Source: Flavobacteriaceae bacterium (GTDB taxonomy: Bacteria; Bacteroidota; Bacteroidia; Flavobacteriales; Flavobacteriaceae). Taken from it: a stretch of DNA of 58,348 nt. Under the pieces are notes generated by a model. It was not told the origin of the DNA. It searched no databases and saw only the letters and a list, made by a program, of their open reading frames with translations. Location: positions 63,229 to 121,576 of the forward strand of contig PBHD01000004.1 in assembly GCA_002719315.1 (NCBI GenBank), read 5' to 3'. Shown one piece after another: positions 39,867 through 49,572 of the stretch (position 1 is its first letter; every line of letters begins with the position of its first letter). Position numbers and translations under genes: made by a program.

Positions 39867-40685
39867 ATGTATTTGGTTAACTATTTTTATTTATTTGTTG
39901 TATTTCTGATATTTGTAAAATGTAGTGATTATCAGAAATTACTTAATAGTGACAATGTATCAGAAAAATATAAAGTAGCAGAGTCATTTTACAATAATGG
40001 AGACTATAGAAAGGCATCTAGGCTTTTTGAACAAATAATTCCAAAATATAGAGGAAAACCTCAAGCTCAAAGAATAATATATTTTCTTGCAGATAGTTAT
40101 TTTTTAGATAAAAACTTTTATTTGGCAGCAAATCAATTTAAAAATTTTATAAAATCGTATCCAAAGAGTGAACGAATTACAGAAGCTCAGTTTAAAGAAG
40201 CAAAAAGTTTTTATTTTCAATCTCCAAACTATAGTTTAGATCAAGAAGACACTTATATTGCAATAGAAAAACTTCAAGTTTTTATTAATAATTATCCAAA
40301 TTCAAAGTTTTCAAAAGAGGCAAATTCATTGATCAACGAATTGCAAGTAAAACTTGAAAAAAAAGGTTTTGAAATTGCAAAACAATACTACACAATTAGA
40401 GATTACAAAGCATCAATTAAAGCAAATGATAATTTCATTACATCTTATCCTGGAACTAAATTTAGAGAGGAATCAATGTATGTTAAATTTAATTCTATGT
40501 ACCAAATAGCCATTAATAGTATTGAATTAAAAAAAAGAGATAGACTCAATGAATTAAAAGATTACATTAAATTAATCTTAGATTATTACCCTGAGACTAC
40601 TTTTATTCAAGATTTAGAAAAAAAGAGAAAAATAATTGATAAAGAATTAAATTTCTTTAAAGAAAATGATTTACCAACAAAATAG
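39867..40685 (+). CDS. bamD: Outer membrane assembly lipoprotein BamD
   Basis: TPR lipoprotein of the BAM complex that inserts beta-barrel proteins into the outer membrane. The 272-residue protein begins with a hydrophobic signal and lipobox-like FVKC at about residues 16-19, followed by SDYQKLLNSDN as in flavobacterial BamD. Tandem TPR-like repeats follow: AESFYNNGDYRKASRLFEQI, DSYFLDKNFYLAANQFKNF and QYYTIRDYKASIKANDNF. The lipobox is less canonical than usual (Val-Lys before Cys). It heads the bamD-omega-coaBC-porD-recN series. Confidence 0.93.
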   Translation: MYLVNYFYLFVVFLIFVKCSDYQKLLNSDNVSEKYKVAESFYNNGDYRKASRLFEQIIPKYRGKPQAQRIIYFLADSYFLDKNFYLAANQFKNFIKSYPKSERITEAQFKEAKSFYFQSPNYSLDQEDTYIAIEKLQVFINNYPNSKFSKEANSLINELQVKLEKKGFEIAKQYYTIRDYKASIKANDNFITSYPGTKFREESMYVKFNSMYQIAINSIELKKRDRLNELKDYIKLILDYYPETTFIQDLEKKRKIIDKELNFFKENDLPTK

Positions 40686-40691
40686 TTTATT

Positions 40692-41024
40692 ATGACAAAA
40701 TACAGAGAATCAAAAGCATCTTTAACAACAAAAACTTACAATAAGGATGATATCGAATTAAAAACAGAAAATATATATGAAGCATTATCAATAATTGCTA
40801 AAAGAACTAATCAAATTAATTTGGACATTAAAAAAGAACTTCATGAAAAATTAGATGAGTTTGCAACACACAATGATAGTTTGGAAGAAATTTTTGAGAA
40901 TAAAGAACAAATTGAAGTTTCTAAGTTTTATGAACGTTTGCCAAAACCGCATGCAATTGCCATTGAAGAATGGCTAAATGATAAAATATATCATAGAAAT
41001 ACTGATGAAGAAACTAATTTTTAA
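40692..41024 (+). CDS. RNA polymerase omega subunit-like protein
   Basis: Soluble, charged protein of 110 residues. The middle segment NIYEALSIIAKRTNQINLDIKKEL resembles the omega-subunit core that wraps the beta-prime C-terminus, and the gene is annotated as omega in this position in other flavobacteria. The C-terminal half (LPKPHAIAIEEWLNDKIYHR) is specific to Bacteroidetes. It starts 6 bases after bamD and ends 2 bases before coaBC, so it is part of one transcript. Similarity to classical RpoZ is weak. Confidence 0.8.
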   Translation: MTKYRESKASLTTKTYNKDDIELKTENIYEALSIIAKRTNQINLDIKKELHEKLDEFATHNDSLEEIFENKEQIEVSKFYERLPKPHAIAIEEWLNDKIYHRNTDEETNF

Positions 41025-41026
41025 AA

Positions 41027-42235
41027 ATGAGTTTTCTTATTGGAAAAAAAGTTTTAATTGGTGTTTCGGGTGGTATTGCTGCTTATAAAGCACCCGAAAT
41101 TGTCAGACAATTAATTAAAAAAGGATCTGAAGTTAGAGTAGTTATGACTCCTTCTTCTATGGATTTTGTTACCCCATTGTCATTATCAACTGTTTCAAAA
41201 AACCCTGTTTTATCAAGTTTCATTTCTGAAGATTTAGACAATCCATTATGGAATAATCATGTGGATTTAGCTAATTGGGCAGACTTATTTTTAATAGCTC
41301 CGGCTACTTCTAATACTATTTCCTCGATGGCAAATGGAAATTGTAATAATTTACTTTTGGCTACTTATTTTTCATCGAAATGTCCAGTAATAATAGCACC
41401 TGCTATGGATTTAGATATGTATGAACATCCAACAAATAGTAAAAATTTAAATAAATTAAACTCATTTGGAAATATAATTTTACCTGTTGGAGAGGGTTTT
41501 TTAGCTAGTGGTTTAGAAGGAAAGGGAAGAATGTTAGAGCCAGAAGAAATTATAAACTATGTAGATGATTTTTTTAAAAAAAAAATGACTTTTTATGGAA
41601 AAAAAATTTTAATTACTTCTGGACCAACTTATGAAGAAATTGATTTAGTTCGTTTTATAGGAAATTATTCCTCAGGAAAAATGGGATTTTCTTTAGCTAA
41701 AATAGCATTAGAACTTGGGGCTGAAGTTTATTTAATAACTGGACCAACTTCACAAAAAATTAAACATCCCAATTTAAAACAGATAGATATAATATCTGCA
41801 TTAGACATGTTTGATAAAGTAAAATTGTATTATAAAAAAGTTGATATAGCTATAGCAGCTGCTGCTGTCTCTGACTTTAAACCACTAGAAACTTTTAACA
41901 AAAAGATTAAAAAAGAAGATGATTTTACTATATTAAAATTGCAAAAAACTAATGATATCCTAGATTATATGGGAAAGAATAAAAGAAATCAATTTTTGAT
42001 TGGCTTTGCCTTAGAATCTGAAAATGAAATAAATAATGCTAAACAAAAATTAAAAAATAAAAAGTTAGATTTCATTGTCTTAAACTCACTAAAAGAAAAA
42101 AAAGGAGGTTTTAATAGTGATAAAAATAAAATAACAATTATAAAAAAGAATTTTTCAATTATAGATTTTAAATTAAAATCTAAAATTAATGTTGCTAAAG
42201 ATATTTTTAATGAAATATTAAATGAGATTAATTAA
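41027..42235 (+). CDS. coaBC: Bifunctional phosphopantothenoylcysteine decarboxylase/phosphopantothenate-cysteine ligase
   Basis: Two central steps of coenzyme A synthesis. The 402-residue protein has an N-terminal flavoprotein decarboxylase domain (about 1-185) with GVSGGIAAYKAPEIVRQL, ANWADLFLIAPATSNTI and PAMDLDMYEHP. The C-terminal CTP-dependent ligase domain has ITSGPTYEEIDLVRFIGN, YSSGKMGFSLA and AAAAVSDFKP. The panB product feeds this pathway and coaE at 46632 completes it. The 3' end overlaps porD by 14 bases. Confidence 0.97.
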   Translation: MSFLIGKKVLIGVSGGIAAYKAPEIVRQLIKKGSEVRVVMTPSSMDFVTPLSLSTVSKNPVLSSFISEDLDNPLWNNHVDLANWADLFLIAPATSNTISSMANGNCNNLLLATYFSSKCPVIIAPAMDLDMYEHPTNSKNLNKLNSFGNIILPVGEGFLASGLEGKGRMLEPEEIINYVDDFFKKKMTFYGKKILITSGPTYEEIDLVRFIGNYSSGKMGFSLAKIALELGAEVYLITGPTSQKIKHPNLKQIDIISALDMFDKVKLYYKKVDIAIAAAAVSDFKPLETFNKKIKKEDDFTILKLQKTNDILDYMGKNKRNQFLIGFALESENEINNAKQKLKNKKLDFIVLNSLKEKKGGFNSDKNKITIIKKNFSIIDFKLKSKINVAKDIFNEILNEIN

Positions 42236-43118
42236 TTTTTTCTTTTTGTTTTTATCTTTTGTTTTTAATAACAAGATCATTTCACAAGAATTAAATGCTC
42301 AAGTTATTGTTAATTCAAATTTAGTTAATCAGACTAATCAACAGATTTTTGAAACTTTGGAAAAATCTCTAAATGAATTTATAAACAATCAATCATGGAC
42401 AAATAGAGAATTTCTTAATAATGAAAAAATTACATGTAGTTTTATTTTTACTCTTTCTAGTTATAAAAACGAAAAGTTTGAGGGAACTCTTCAAGTTCAA
42501 TCTCAAAGGCCAATTTTTGATTCTAATTATGATAGTCCAATATTAAATTTTTTAGATAAAGATATTGAGTTTAGATATCAGGAATTTCAACCTTTGTTTT
42601 TTAATAGATCCTCTTTTGAATCTAATTTAGTTTCAATAGTTAGTTATTATTCATTTTTGATTATTGGAATGGATATGGATACTTTTAAATTAAATGGAGG
42701 ATCTTTTTCTTTTGATAATGCTCAAACAATTGTCAATTTAGCAAGACAATCAGGCTTTAAAGGATGGAACCCTAATGAAAGTGATAGAAATCGTTTCTGG
42801 CTAATTGAGTCAATGTTATCCAACTCTTATAGTGATTACAGGAAATCCTCATATATATATCATAAAAATGGTTTAGATTTTATGACCTCCAATAATTTTG
42901 AAGCGAAAAAATCAATTATTGAATCTATAAATAATTTGGAAAAAGTTTATAATGTAAGACCGGATTCTTATTTACTTCAAATTTTTTTTGATGCAAAATC
43001 TGATGAAATAGTAAATATTTTTTCTGGAGGTCCTAAAGTTGATTTTGATTCAACTTTAATTATTTTAAATAAAATATCTCCATTTTTTAATTCTAAATGG
43101 AAACAAATAAAAATGTAA
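42222..43118 (+). CDS. porD: PorD-like protein (DUF4835), type IX secretion-associated
   Basis: Protein of 298 residues with an N-terminal signal peptide (LINFFFLFLSFVFNNKIISQ) followed by ELNAQVIVNSNLVNQTN, the start of the DUF4835 domain. Typical later stretches are FQPLFFNRSSFESNLVSIVS, YYSFLIIGMDMDTF and NSYSDYRKSSYIYHKNGLD. DUF4835 corresponds to PorD, linked to type IX protein secretion and gliding in Bacteroidetes. Its exact role is unclear. It overlaps coaBC by 14 bases and precedes recN. No other por or gld gene is in the window. Confidence 0.88.
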   Translation: MRLINFFFLFLSFVFNNKIISQELNAQVIVNSNLVNQTNQQIFETLEKSLNEFINNQSWTNREFLNNEKITCSFIFTLSSYKNEKFEGTLQVQSQRPIFDSNYDSPILNFLDKDIEFRYQEFQPLFFNRSSFESNLVSIVSYYSFLIIGMDMDTFKLNGGSFSFDNAQTIVNLARQSGFKGWNPNESDRNRFWLIESMLSNSYSDYRKSSYIYHKNGLDFMTSNNFEAKKSIIESINNLEKVYNVRPDSYLLQIFFDAKSDEIVNIFSGGPKVDFDSTLIILNKISPFFNSKWKQIKM

Positions 43119-43168
43119 TTTATTTTTTTAAATTATACTAAATTTTAATTGAATTTAAATCTTAAGAA

Positions 43169-44821
43169 TTGTTAACAGAACTAAGAATAAAAAACTTTGC
43201 ATTAATTAAAGAATTAACTGTATCTTTTTCAAGCGGAATGTCATGTATTACTGGAGAAACAGGAGCTGGTAAATCTATTTTATTAGGAGGGCTCTCATTG
43301 GTTTTAGGTAAAAGAGCAGATATAAGTTTATTAAATGATTTAAGCAAAAAATGTATCATTGAAGCTGTTTTTCAAATTAGAAATTATGATTTGAAGAAAT
43401 TTTTTTCTGAAAATAATTTAGATTATTTTGATGAAACAATTTTAAGAAGAGAAGTTTTACCAAATGGAAAATCTCGAGCTTTTATAAATGACACTCCTGT
43501 TAAGATAAGCATGCTAGAGAATTTAAGTATAAATTTGATTGATATTCATTCTCAAAATGAAAAACAGTTAATAAATCAAGAATCTTACCAATTTTCAATA
43601 GTAGACTCTTTTGCTCAAAATAAATATATTTTAAATGATTATAAAATTTTCATAAATGAATATAATTTGATTAAAGATGAATTGGAAAATTTAAAAAGAA
43701 AACGTTTTGAACTAAACAAATCTTTTGAATACAAGAAATTTATTTATGATGAATTGTTAAATGCAAACTTGCCCGAAAATTTTGAAGATGATTTAGAATA
43801 TAAATATCGTGAGCTATCAAATGTTGAGGAAATAAAAGAGAATTTAAGAAAATCAATATCTCTTTTAGAAAATGAACAAATTGGATTAATTAATAATTTG
43901 ATTGAATTTAGGAATGTAATAAAAGATCTTAATCAAAGTTCTAATAAATATTTGAAGTTTAAAGAAAGATCTGATTTTATTTATTATGAATTAATTGATT
44001 TTCTTGAAGATTTTAACAAAAGAATTGAAAATTTAGACTCATATCCTGAGGAACTATTGACATTAGAAAACAGAATTAATGAAATCAATACTCTTTTAAA
44101 CAAACATAAGCTTAAAAAAGTTTCAGAATTAATAGAATTAAGAGAGGAACTAAGAAAAGAAATTAAAAAAAATGAAAATATTGATCAATATATTTTATCG
44201 GTTAAGAAGAAAAAAAGAGATTTAGAAACAAAATTAAATAATTTATCAAGAGAGATTTCTAAAAAAAGAAAAGCAGTCATTCCTTCTATTGAATCTGATC
44301 TTAAAAGATTAACAAACAGAATGGGAATGAAAGATGCAAGTTTTAAAATAGAATTAACTAATTCTGAAACTTTTTTATATAATGGAAAAGAATCCATTAC
44401 ATTCTATTTTAAAGCTAATAAAGGAACTGATTTTAAATTGTTAAAGAAAATAGCTTCTGGTGGTGAAATATCGAGAATTATGTTATCAATTAAAAATATA
44501 ATATCTAAATTTAAAAAACTGCCAACAATAATTTTTGACGAAATAGATTCAGGCGTTTCAGGAAAAATATCTGATAGTATAGCAGATATAATGTATGAAC
44601 TTTCAGTAACAACTCAAGTGTTTACTATTACTCATTTGCCCCAAGTTGCATCCAAAGGCGATAATCATTTCAAGGTTTTTAAAAATACAAATAAGTCAAA
44701 TACAAATACTTTTATAAAGCGATTAAATAAAAAAGAAAGAATTAATGAAATAGCTTTAATGTTATCTGGAAATAAAATTACTGATACGGCAAAAGCACAT
44801 GCAAAACAATTATTGAATTAG
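43169..44821 (+). CDS. recN: DNA repair protein RecN
   Basis: SMC-like ATPase acting in double-strand break repair. The 550-residue protein starts at a TTG (MLTELRIKNFALIKELTVSF), with no nearby ATG that keeps this conserved beginning. Walker A is ITGETGAGKSILLGGLSL. A long charged coiled coil occupies about residues 160-370. The C-terminal ABC signature ASGGEISRIMLS and Walker B IIFDEIDSGVSG are followed by the ITHLPQVAS switch. It lies 50 bases after porD and 28 bases before fabI. Confidence 0.96.
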   Translation: MLTELRIKNFALIKELTVSFSSGMSCITGETGAGKSILLGGLSLVLGKRADISLLNDLSKKCIIEAVFQIRNYDLKKFFSENNLDYFDETILRREVLPNGKSRAFINDTPVKISMLENLSINLIDIHSQNEKQLINQESYQFSIVDSFAQNKYILNDYKIFINEYNLIKDELENLKRKRFELNKSFEYKKFIYDELLNANLPENFEDDLEYKYRELSNVEEIKENLRKSISLLENEQIGLINNLIEFRNVIKDLNQSSNKYLKFKERSDFIYYELIDFLEDFNKRIENLDSYPEELLTLENRINEINTLLNKHKLKKVSELIELREELRKEIKKNENIDQYILSVKKKKRDLETKLNNLSREISKKRKAVIPSIESDLKRLTNRMGMKDASFKIELTNSETFLYNGKESITFYFKANKGTDFKLLKKIASGGEISRIMLSIKNIISKFKKLPTIIFDEIDSGVSGKISDSIADIMYELSVTTQVFTITHLPQVASKGDNHFKVFKNTNKSNTNTFIKRLNKKERINEIALMLSGNKITDTAKAHAKQLLN

Positions 44822-44849
44822 CATTATATTTGAAAAAGATTAAATCAAT

Positions 44850-45662
44850 ATGTCACATAAAATTTTAAAGGGAAAAAACGGAATTATTTTTGGAGCATTA
44901 GATAATTCATCTATTGCTTGGAAAACAGCAGAGGCAGTTCACAAATCTGGAGGCAATTTTATTTTAACAAATGCCCCAGTTGCTATAAGAATGGGTTCAA
45001 TAAATGAGTTAGCCAAGCAAACTAATTCTAGAGTAATTTCCGCCGATGCAACCAATATTGATGATATTTCCATGGTCGTTCTTGAAGCTCAAAATACATT
45101 TGGCGCTAAAATAGATTTTGTATTACATTCAATTGGAATGTCAGTTAACGTTAGAAAAGGAAAAAAATATACTGAATTAAATTATGATTGGTTGACAAAA
45201 GGATGGGATGTCTCGGCTGTTTCGTTTCACAAGTTATTACAGGTTCTATATAAAAATGATGCTATGAAACAATGGGGTAGTATAGTTGCTTTATCTTACA
45301 TTGCATCTCAAAGAGTTTTTCCTAATTATAATGATATGGCTGATAATAAAGCATATTTAGAATCTATAGCTAGAAGTTTTGGATATTTTTTTGGAAAAGA
45401 AAAAAAAGTAAGAGTTAATACTATTTCTCAATCACCAACTATTACCACTGCTGGAAAAGGAGTTGAAGGATTGAAAACTTTTTTAAATTATGCAGAAAAA
45501 ATGTCTCCATTGGGAAATGCTTCAGCTGAAGATTGCGCAAATTATATTATTTCATTGTTTTCTGATTACACAAAAAAAGTTTCTCTTCAAAATCTTTATC
45601 ATGACGGGGGGTTTTCGAATGTTGGTATAAGTCAGGAAATTATTAAAATGTTTGGAGATTAA
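44850..45662 (+). CDS. fabI: Enoyl-[acyl-carrier-protein] reductase FabI
   Basis: Reduces the double bond in each round of fatty-acid elongation with NAD(P)H. The 270-residue SDR-type protein has the nucleotide site IIFGALDNSSIAWKTAEAVH and the VLHSIGMS segment. The Tyr-Lys pair with six-residue spacing lies in YNDMADNKAYLESIARSFG, followed by ISQSPTITTAGKGV. The end NLYHDGGFSNVG is typical. It is the target of triclosan-class inhibitors in other bacteria. The 3' end overlaps the YbbR-like gene by 11 bases. Confidence 0.96.
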   Translation: MSHKILKGKNGIIFGALDNSSIAWKTAEAVHKSGGNFILTNAPVAIRMGSINELAKQTNSRVISADATNIDDISMVVLEAQNTFGAKIDFVLHSIGMSVNVRKGKKYTELNYDWLTKGWDVSAVSFHKLLQVLYKNDAMKQWGSIVALSYIASQRVFPNYNDMADNKAYLESIARSFGYFFGKEKKVRVNTISQSPTITTAGKGVEGLKTFLNYAEKMSPLGNASAEDCANYIISLFSDYTKKVSLQNLYHDGGFSNVGISQEIIKMFGD

Positions 45663-46635
45663 AAAAAAATCAGAATTGTTAAAAAACCATAGTTCCAATC
45701 AAAAGCTTTTACAATTTTTTAAAAAAAAGAATTTTAAGTTTTTCTTTTTCTTTTTCATTATTTCATCATTTTTTTGGATAGTCACAAAATTTTCAAATAT
45801 TTATAAGTTTGAGAATGACTTTGATATAAATTGGACAAATATTCCTAAATCAATCATTATTGATAAAACTCCAAAAAAAATAACTGTTTTATTTGCGGCT
45901 TCTGGATTTGAGATTTTAATTTATAAAATCTTTAGTAATACTATTGAGATAAGCTTAGATAAAGATGTTATTTATGAAAATAATATTGGAATAGTCAATA
46001 TTAAAAATAAACTTTATGAAATTGAAAATCAGTTGTTTGAAAATAATAAAGTTGAAAATATTATTACAAAAAAAATATCATTTTATTACTCAGTTTTATC
46101 AAGAAAAAAGGTACCAGTTGTTTTGGAAAAAAAAATTAATTTTAGAGCAGGGTATTTAAATGTAAATGATTTTAAACTTATTCCCGATAGTATATATGCA
46201 ACAGGACCAGATAATATTATCGATACTTTAAAAAATATAAAAACCATTAGATTTGAAAGAAATGACGTTTATCAATCAATTAATGAGGAAATAGAACTTT
46301 TATTATTGGATAATATATCTTTTAGCAAAAATCAAATAAAAATATCAAGCATAGTAAATAAATATTCTGAAAAGGAATTTAAAGTACCTATAAAAATTAT
46401 AAATCTTCCCGATTCAATTAAATTAAAATTATTTCCAAATTATATTACTTTAAAAGCAATAGTTAGTCTTGATCATTATAATGATATAATTGATGATGAT
46501 TTTAATATTATTGCTAATTATAACATATTAAACACAAATTTTGGTTCTATATCATTATTTTTAAATGAATATCCAAATGGCGTTAAAAATATAAACTGGT
46601 ATCCAAAAACAGTAAATTATTTAATAAGAAAATGA
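45652..46635 (+). CDS. YbbR-domain (CdaR-like) membrane protein
   Basis: Protein of 327 residues with one N-terminal membrane helix (FKFFFFFFIISSFFWIVTKF) and an extracytoplasmic part of beta-rich YbbR-like repeats, for example FRAGYLNVNDFKLIPDSIYATG near residue 165. YbbR proteins in Firmicutes (CdaR) regulate the cyclic-di-AMP synthase CdaA. Whether that holds here is unknown, and no cdaA homologue is in the window. It overlaps fabI by 11 bases and coaE by 4 (ATGA), so it is translationally embedded between them. Confidence 0.82.
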   Translation: MEIKKKSELLKNHSSNQKLLQFFKKKNFKFFFFFFIISSFFWIVTKFSNIYKFENDFDINWTNIPKSIIIDKTPKKITVLFAASGFEILIYKIFSNTIEISLDKDVIYENNIGIVNIKNKLYEIENQLFENNKVENIITKKISFYYSVLSRKKVPVVLEKKINFRAGYLNVNDFKLIPDSIYATGPDNIIDTLKNIKTIRFERNDVYQSINEEIELLLLDNISFSKNQIKISSIVNKYSEKEFKVPIKIINLPDSIKLKLFPNYITLKAIVSLDHYNDIIDDDFNIIANYNILNTNFGSISLFLNEYPNGVKNINWYPKTVNYLIRK

Positions 46636-47213
46636 AAATAGTTGGTTTAACAGGTGGAATTGGTTCAGGAAAAACATCTATTTTAAATCTTTTTAAGAAA
46701 AATAATATTAAATGTTTTAATTCAGATTTTATAGCTAAAAACTTAATGGAAAGAGATTTAATGGAAAAAATTAAAATTTTATTTGGATCAGATATTTATA
46801 TTAAGGGTAAGCTAAATAGGAAAAAAATTTCTAAGATTGTTTTTAATGATAAAGAAAAATTAAGTTCATTGAATTCAATAGTTCATCCGGAAGTAAGGAA
46901 AAAATTTGAAAATTTTATCAAAAATAACAAAAAGGATAAAATTTTAGTATATGAAACAGCTTTACTATTTGAAACTGGTTTTTATAAAAAATGTGATTTC
47001 ACAATTCTTGTTATTGCACCATTTGAAAAAAGAATTCAAAGAATTATTAAAAGAGATAAACTTTTAGAATCAGAAATAATTAAAAGGATGAAACATCAAT
47101 GGTCAGACAAGAAGAAAGCAGAGTTATCAGACTATATTATAAATAATGATATTTGGGAAAACACTTTGTTTGAGTTCAATAAATTATTTAAAAAATTAAA
47201 TTTAGCTTATTAA
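46632..47213 (+). CDS. coaE: Dephospho-CoA kinase
   Basis: Final step of coenzyme A synthesis, phosphorylating the ribose 3'-OH of dephospho-CoA with ATP. The 193-residue protein has the P-loop GLTGGIGSGKTSILNLF, NSDFIAKNLM, the HPEVRKKFENF segment and the lid region RIIKRDKLLESEIIKRMKHQ. Its start overlaps the stop of the YbbR-like gene (ATGA). Confidence 0.96.
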   Translation: MKIVGLTGGIGSGKTSILNLFKKNNIKCFNSDFIAKNLMERDLMEKIKILFGSDIYIKGKLNRKKISKIVFNDKEKLSSLNSIVHPEVRKKFENFIKNNKKDKILVYETALLFETGFYKKCDFTILVIAPFEKRIQRIIKRDKLLESEIIKRMKHQWSDKKKAELSDYIINNDIWENTLFEFNKLFKKLNLAY

Positions 47214-47272
47214 CATTGTTTTAATATTTTTTTTGTTAAAAATATTAGAAATTTGCATTAAAATATATTTAA

Positions 47273-48859
47273 TTGAAAAGGAATATTTTTTTATCATTAG
47301 TTTTATTGACAATAGCATCAATTGTTGGAATTATTTTATTTCAAGGGTATTGGATTTATTCTGCATGGAAAAATAAGGAAGAAGAATTTTCACTTTCAGT
47401 TCAACAATCAATCCAAAAAGTATCAAAAGAAATTCAAGAGAGAGAATTATCTGATTATATTTCTGCATATGAAAAATTTATTGATTCTATAGGTTCTCCT
47501 GATAACGCAAATTTTGCAGAAGTTTATCTATTCTTAGATGATGATAAATCAAATGACTTGATGTCTTACTATGCTTACGGTATTTTGCAAGAAGATTATA
47601 ATATCAAATCTTATTTAACTGAAAATGACAGCACAGCTGTTGGTAAAATGATTGATTTTAAAAGTGTAGAAAACACTACTATTATAGATAAAAATAATAT
47701 TTTTGATAGGGCAAATAATTTAACAAGTTCTATTGAAAAGATTAAAACTGTTAATAGGATTAATCTTTATGATCAGGCAAAAAGAGAGGCCTTTACTCAA
47801 TATTCTAAAAACATTCCAATTCATAAAAGGTTAAACGCAAATGAATTGAATTTTTTAATTGAAAGAGAGCTCGAAAATAAGAATATAAACACTCCTTTTG
47901 ATTTTTTAGTTTTAAATAACGGCTTGGTAACAAAAGTAAAATCAAATAATTATATTGAAAAATACTTGGGACCAAAATATTTCACACCTTTATTTTTTGA
48001 TGAAAATGGAATAGCTCAATATGAGTTGGTAGTGTTTTTTCCAAATAAAGATCAATATGTATTATCTTCTATTTTTGGAATAGGCGCCTTAACATTTTTT
48101 CTCACAGTTATTATAGTAATCGTATCATCTACGGCTTTATATCAAATGATAAAACAGAAAAAAAATTCAGAAATTAAGACAGATTTTATTAACAATATGA
48201 CACATGAATTTAAAACTCCTATAGCTACTATTAATCTTGCGCTTGATTCCATTTCAAACCCTAAACTTATTTCTAAACCTAATAAAATAAATAATTATAT
48301 TAAAATGATTAGAGAAGAAAATTCTAGAATGTTAGATCAGGTAGAAAATATTTTAACAATTTCTCAACTAGAAAGAAGTAATGATACTCTTATAAAAAAC
48401 TCGATAAATATGCATCCCATAATTAATAATGCAATTAATCACATTAAATTAATTACTTCAAGTAAGGGAGGGAAAATTATTAAAAATTTTAAAGCAAATG
48501 ATGATTTATTTTATGGTAATAAAAATCATTTTACAAATGTTTTAATAAATATTTTAGACAATGCAATTAAGTATTCAAAAAAACCTCCTCAAATTAAAAT
48601 TGAAACAAACAATGATGATTCTAATATTTTTATTAGTATTAAAGACAAAGGAATTGGGATGGATTCTAATACACAAAAAAAAATATTTGAAAAGTTTTAT
48701 AGAGAACAGTCAGGAAATATTCATGATATAAAAGGTCATGGATTGGGTTTATCATATGTAAAAAAAATCATAGATATTCATAAGGGATTAATTAAAATTA
48801 ATAGTAAAAAAGGTGAAGGTTCAAATTTCATTATATCTGTACCATTAATAAATTCTTAA
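47273..48859 (+). CDS. Membrane sensor histidine kinase
   Basis: Sensor of a two-component system with the response regulator that follows 7 bases later. The 528-residue protein starts at a TTG (MKRNIFLSLVLL). TM1 spans about residues 5-28, a periplasmic sensor region of about 235 residues follows, and TM2 spans about 266-291. The HisKA domain has the phospho-accepting His in NNMTHEFKTPIA near residue 311, and the ATPase domain has NVLINILDNAIKYSKK, DKGIGMD and GHGLGLSYVKKI. The overall plan resembles Bacteroidetes RprX-type kinases. The sensor region shows no domain I recognise, so the signal is unknown. Confidence 0.92.
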   Translation: MKRNIFLSLVLLTIASIVGIILFQGYWIYSAWKNKEEEFSLSVQQSIQKVSKEIQERELSDYISAYEKFIDSIGSPDNANFAEVYLFLDDDKSNDLMSYYAYGILQEDYNIKSYLTENDSTAVGKMIDFKSVENTTIIDKNNIFDRANNLTSSIEKIKTVNRINLYDQAKREAFTQYSKNIPIHKRLNANELNFLIERELENKNINTPFDFLVLNNGLVTKVKSNNYIEKYLGPKYFTPLFFDENGIAQYELVVFFPNKDQYVLSSIFGIGALTFFLTVIIVIVSSTALYQMIKQKKNSEIKTDFINNMTHEFKTPIATINLALDSISNPKLISKPNKINNYIKMIREENSRMLDQVENILTISQLERSNDTLIKNSINMHPIINNAINHIKLITSSKGGKIIKNFKANDDLFYGNKNHFTNVLINILDNAIKYSKKPPQIKIETNNDDSNIFISIKDKGIGMDSNTQKKIFEKFYREQSGNIHDIKGHGLGLSYVKKIIDIHKGLIKINSKKGEGSNFIISVPLINS

Positions 48860-48866
48860 TCATTTT

Positions 48867-49571
48867 ATGAGAACTAATAATAGAATACTAATTGTAGAAG
48901 ATGATCCAAACTTTGGAACTATTCTAAGAGACTATTTAACTTTAAATGATTATAAAGTTATTCTAGCAAAGAATGGAATTGAGGGGTTTGAGAAGTTTAA
49001 AATAAATGAATTTGATCTTTGTATTCTTGACATCATGATGCCTTATAAAGATGGATTTACTTTAGCTAAAGAAATTAGAGAAAAAAATGAAAGTATTCCT
49101 ATTTTTTTTCTTACAGCAAGAGGTTTGAAAGAAGATGTTTTAAAGGGTTTTAAAATTGGCGCAGATGATTATTTAATAAAACCTTTTGATTCTGAGGTTC
49201 TACTTGCAAAAATTAAAAATATTTTAAATAGAAAAAGTATTTCTAAACCAATAGAAGAAAATTCTTTACAATTTGAATTTAAATTTGGTGATTTTAATTT
49301 AAATACAAAAATTAGAGAATTAAAGTATAAAAATAACTCTCCTATCAAATTATCTCCTAAAGAAAATAAACTACTTGAATTGCTTGTGTTAAACTTAGAT
49401 GATTTATTGCCTAGAGATATAGCTTTGAATAAAATTTGGAGAGATGATAATTATTTTACATCTAGAAGTATGGATGTTTATATTGCAAAGCTTAGAAAGT
49501 ATCTTTCTTTAGATCCAAATATAGAAATTATTAATATTCATGGAGAAGGTTTTCGTTTGTTAGTTAAATGA
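48867..49571 (+). CDS. OmpR/PhoB-family response regulator (RprY-like)
   Basis: DNA-binding response regulator of 234 residues. The receiver domain (about 1-120) has the acidic pocket IVEDDPNFG, the phospho-acceptor Asp in LCILDIMMPYKDG near residue 55, FLTARG and the conserved Lys in DYLIKPFD. The C-terminal winged-helix domain (about 134-234) has LSPKENKLLELL and SRSMDVYIAKLRKYL. It partners with the preceding kinase. It resembles the RprY type, but its target genes cannot be deduced. Confidence 0.94.
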   Translation: MRTNNRILIVEDDPNFGTILRDYLTLNDYKVILAKNGIEGFEKFKINEFDLCILDIMMPYKDGFTLAKEIREKNESIPIFFLTARGLKEDVLKGFKIGADDYLIKPFDSEVLLAKIKNILNRKSISKPIEENSLQFEFKFGDFNLNTKIRELKYKNNSPIKLSPKENKLLELLVLNLDDLLPRDIALNKIWRDDNYFTSRSMDVYIAKLRKYLSLDPNIEIINIHGEGFRLLVK

Positions 49572-49572
49572 T

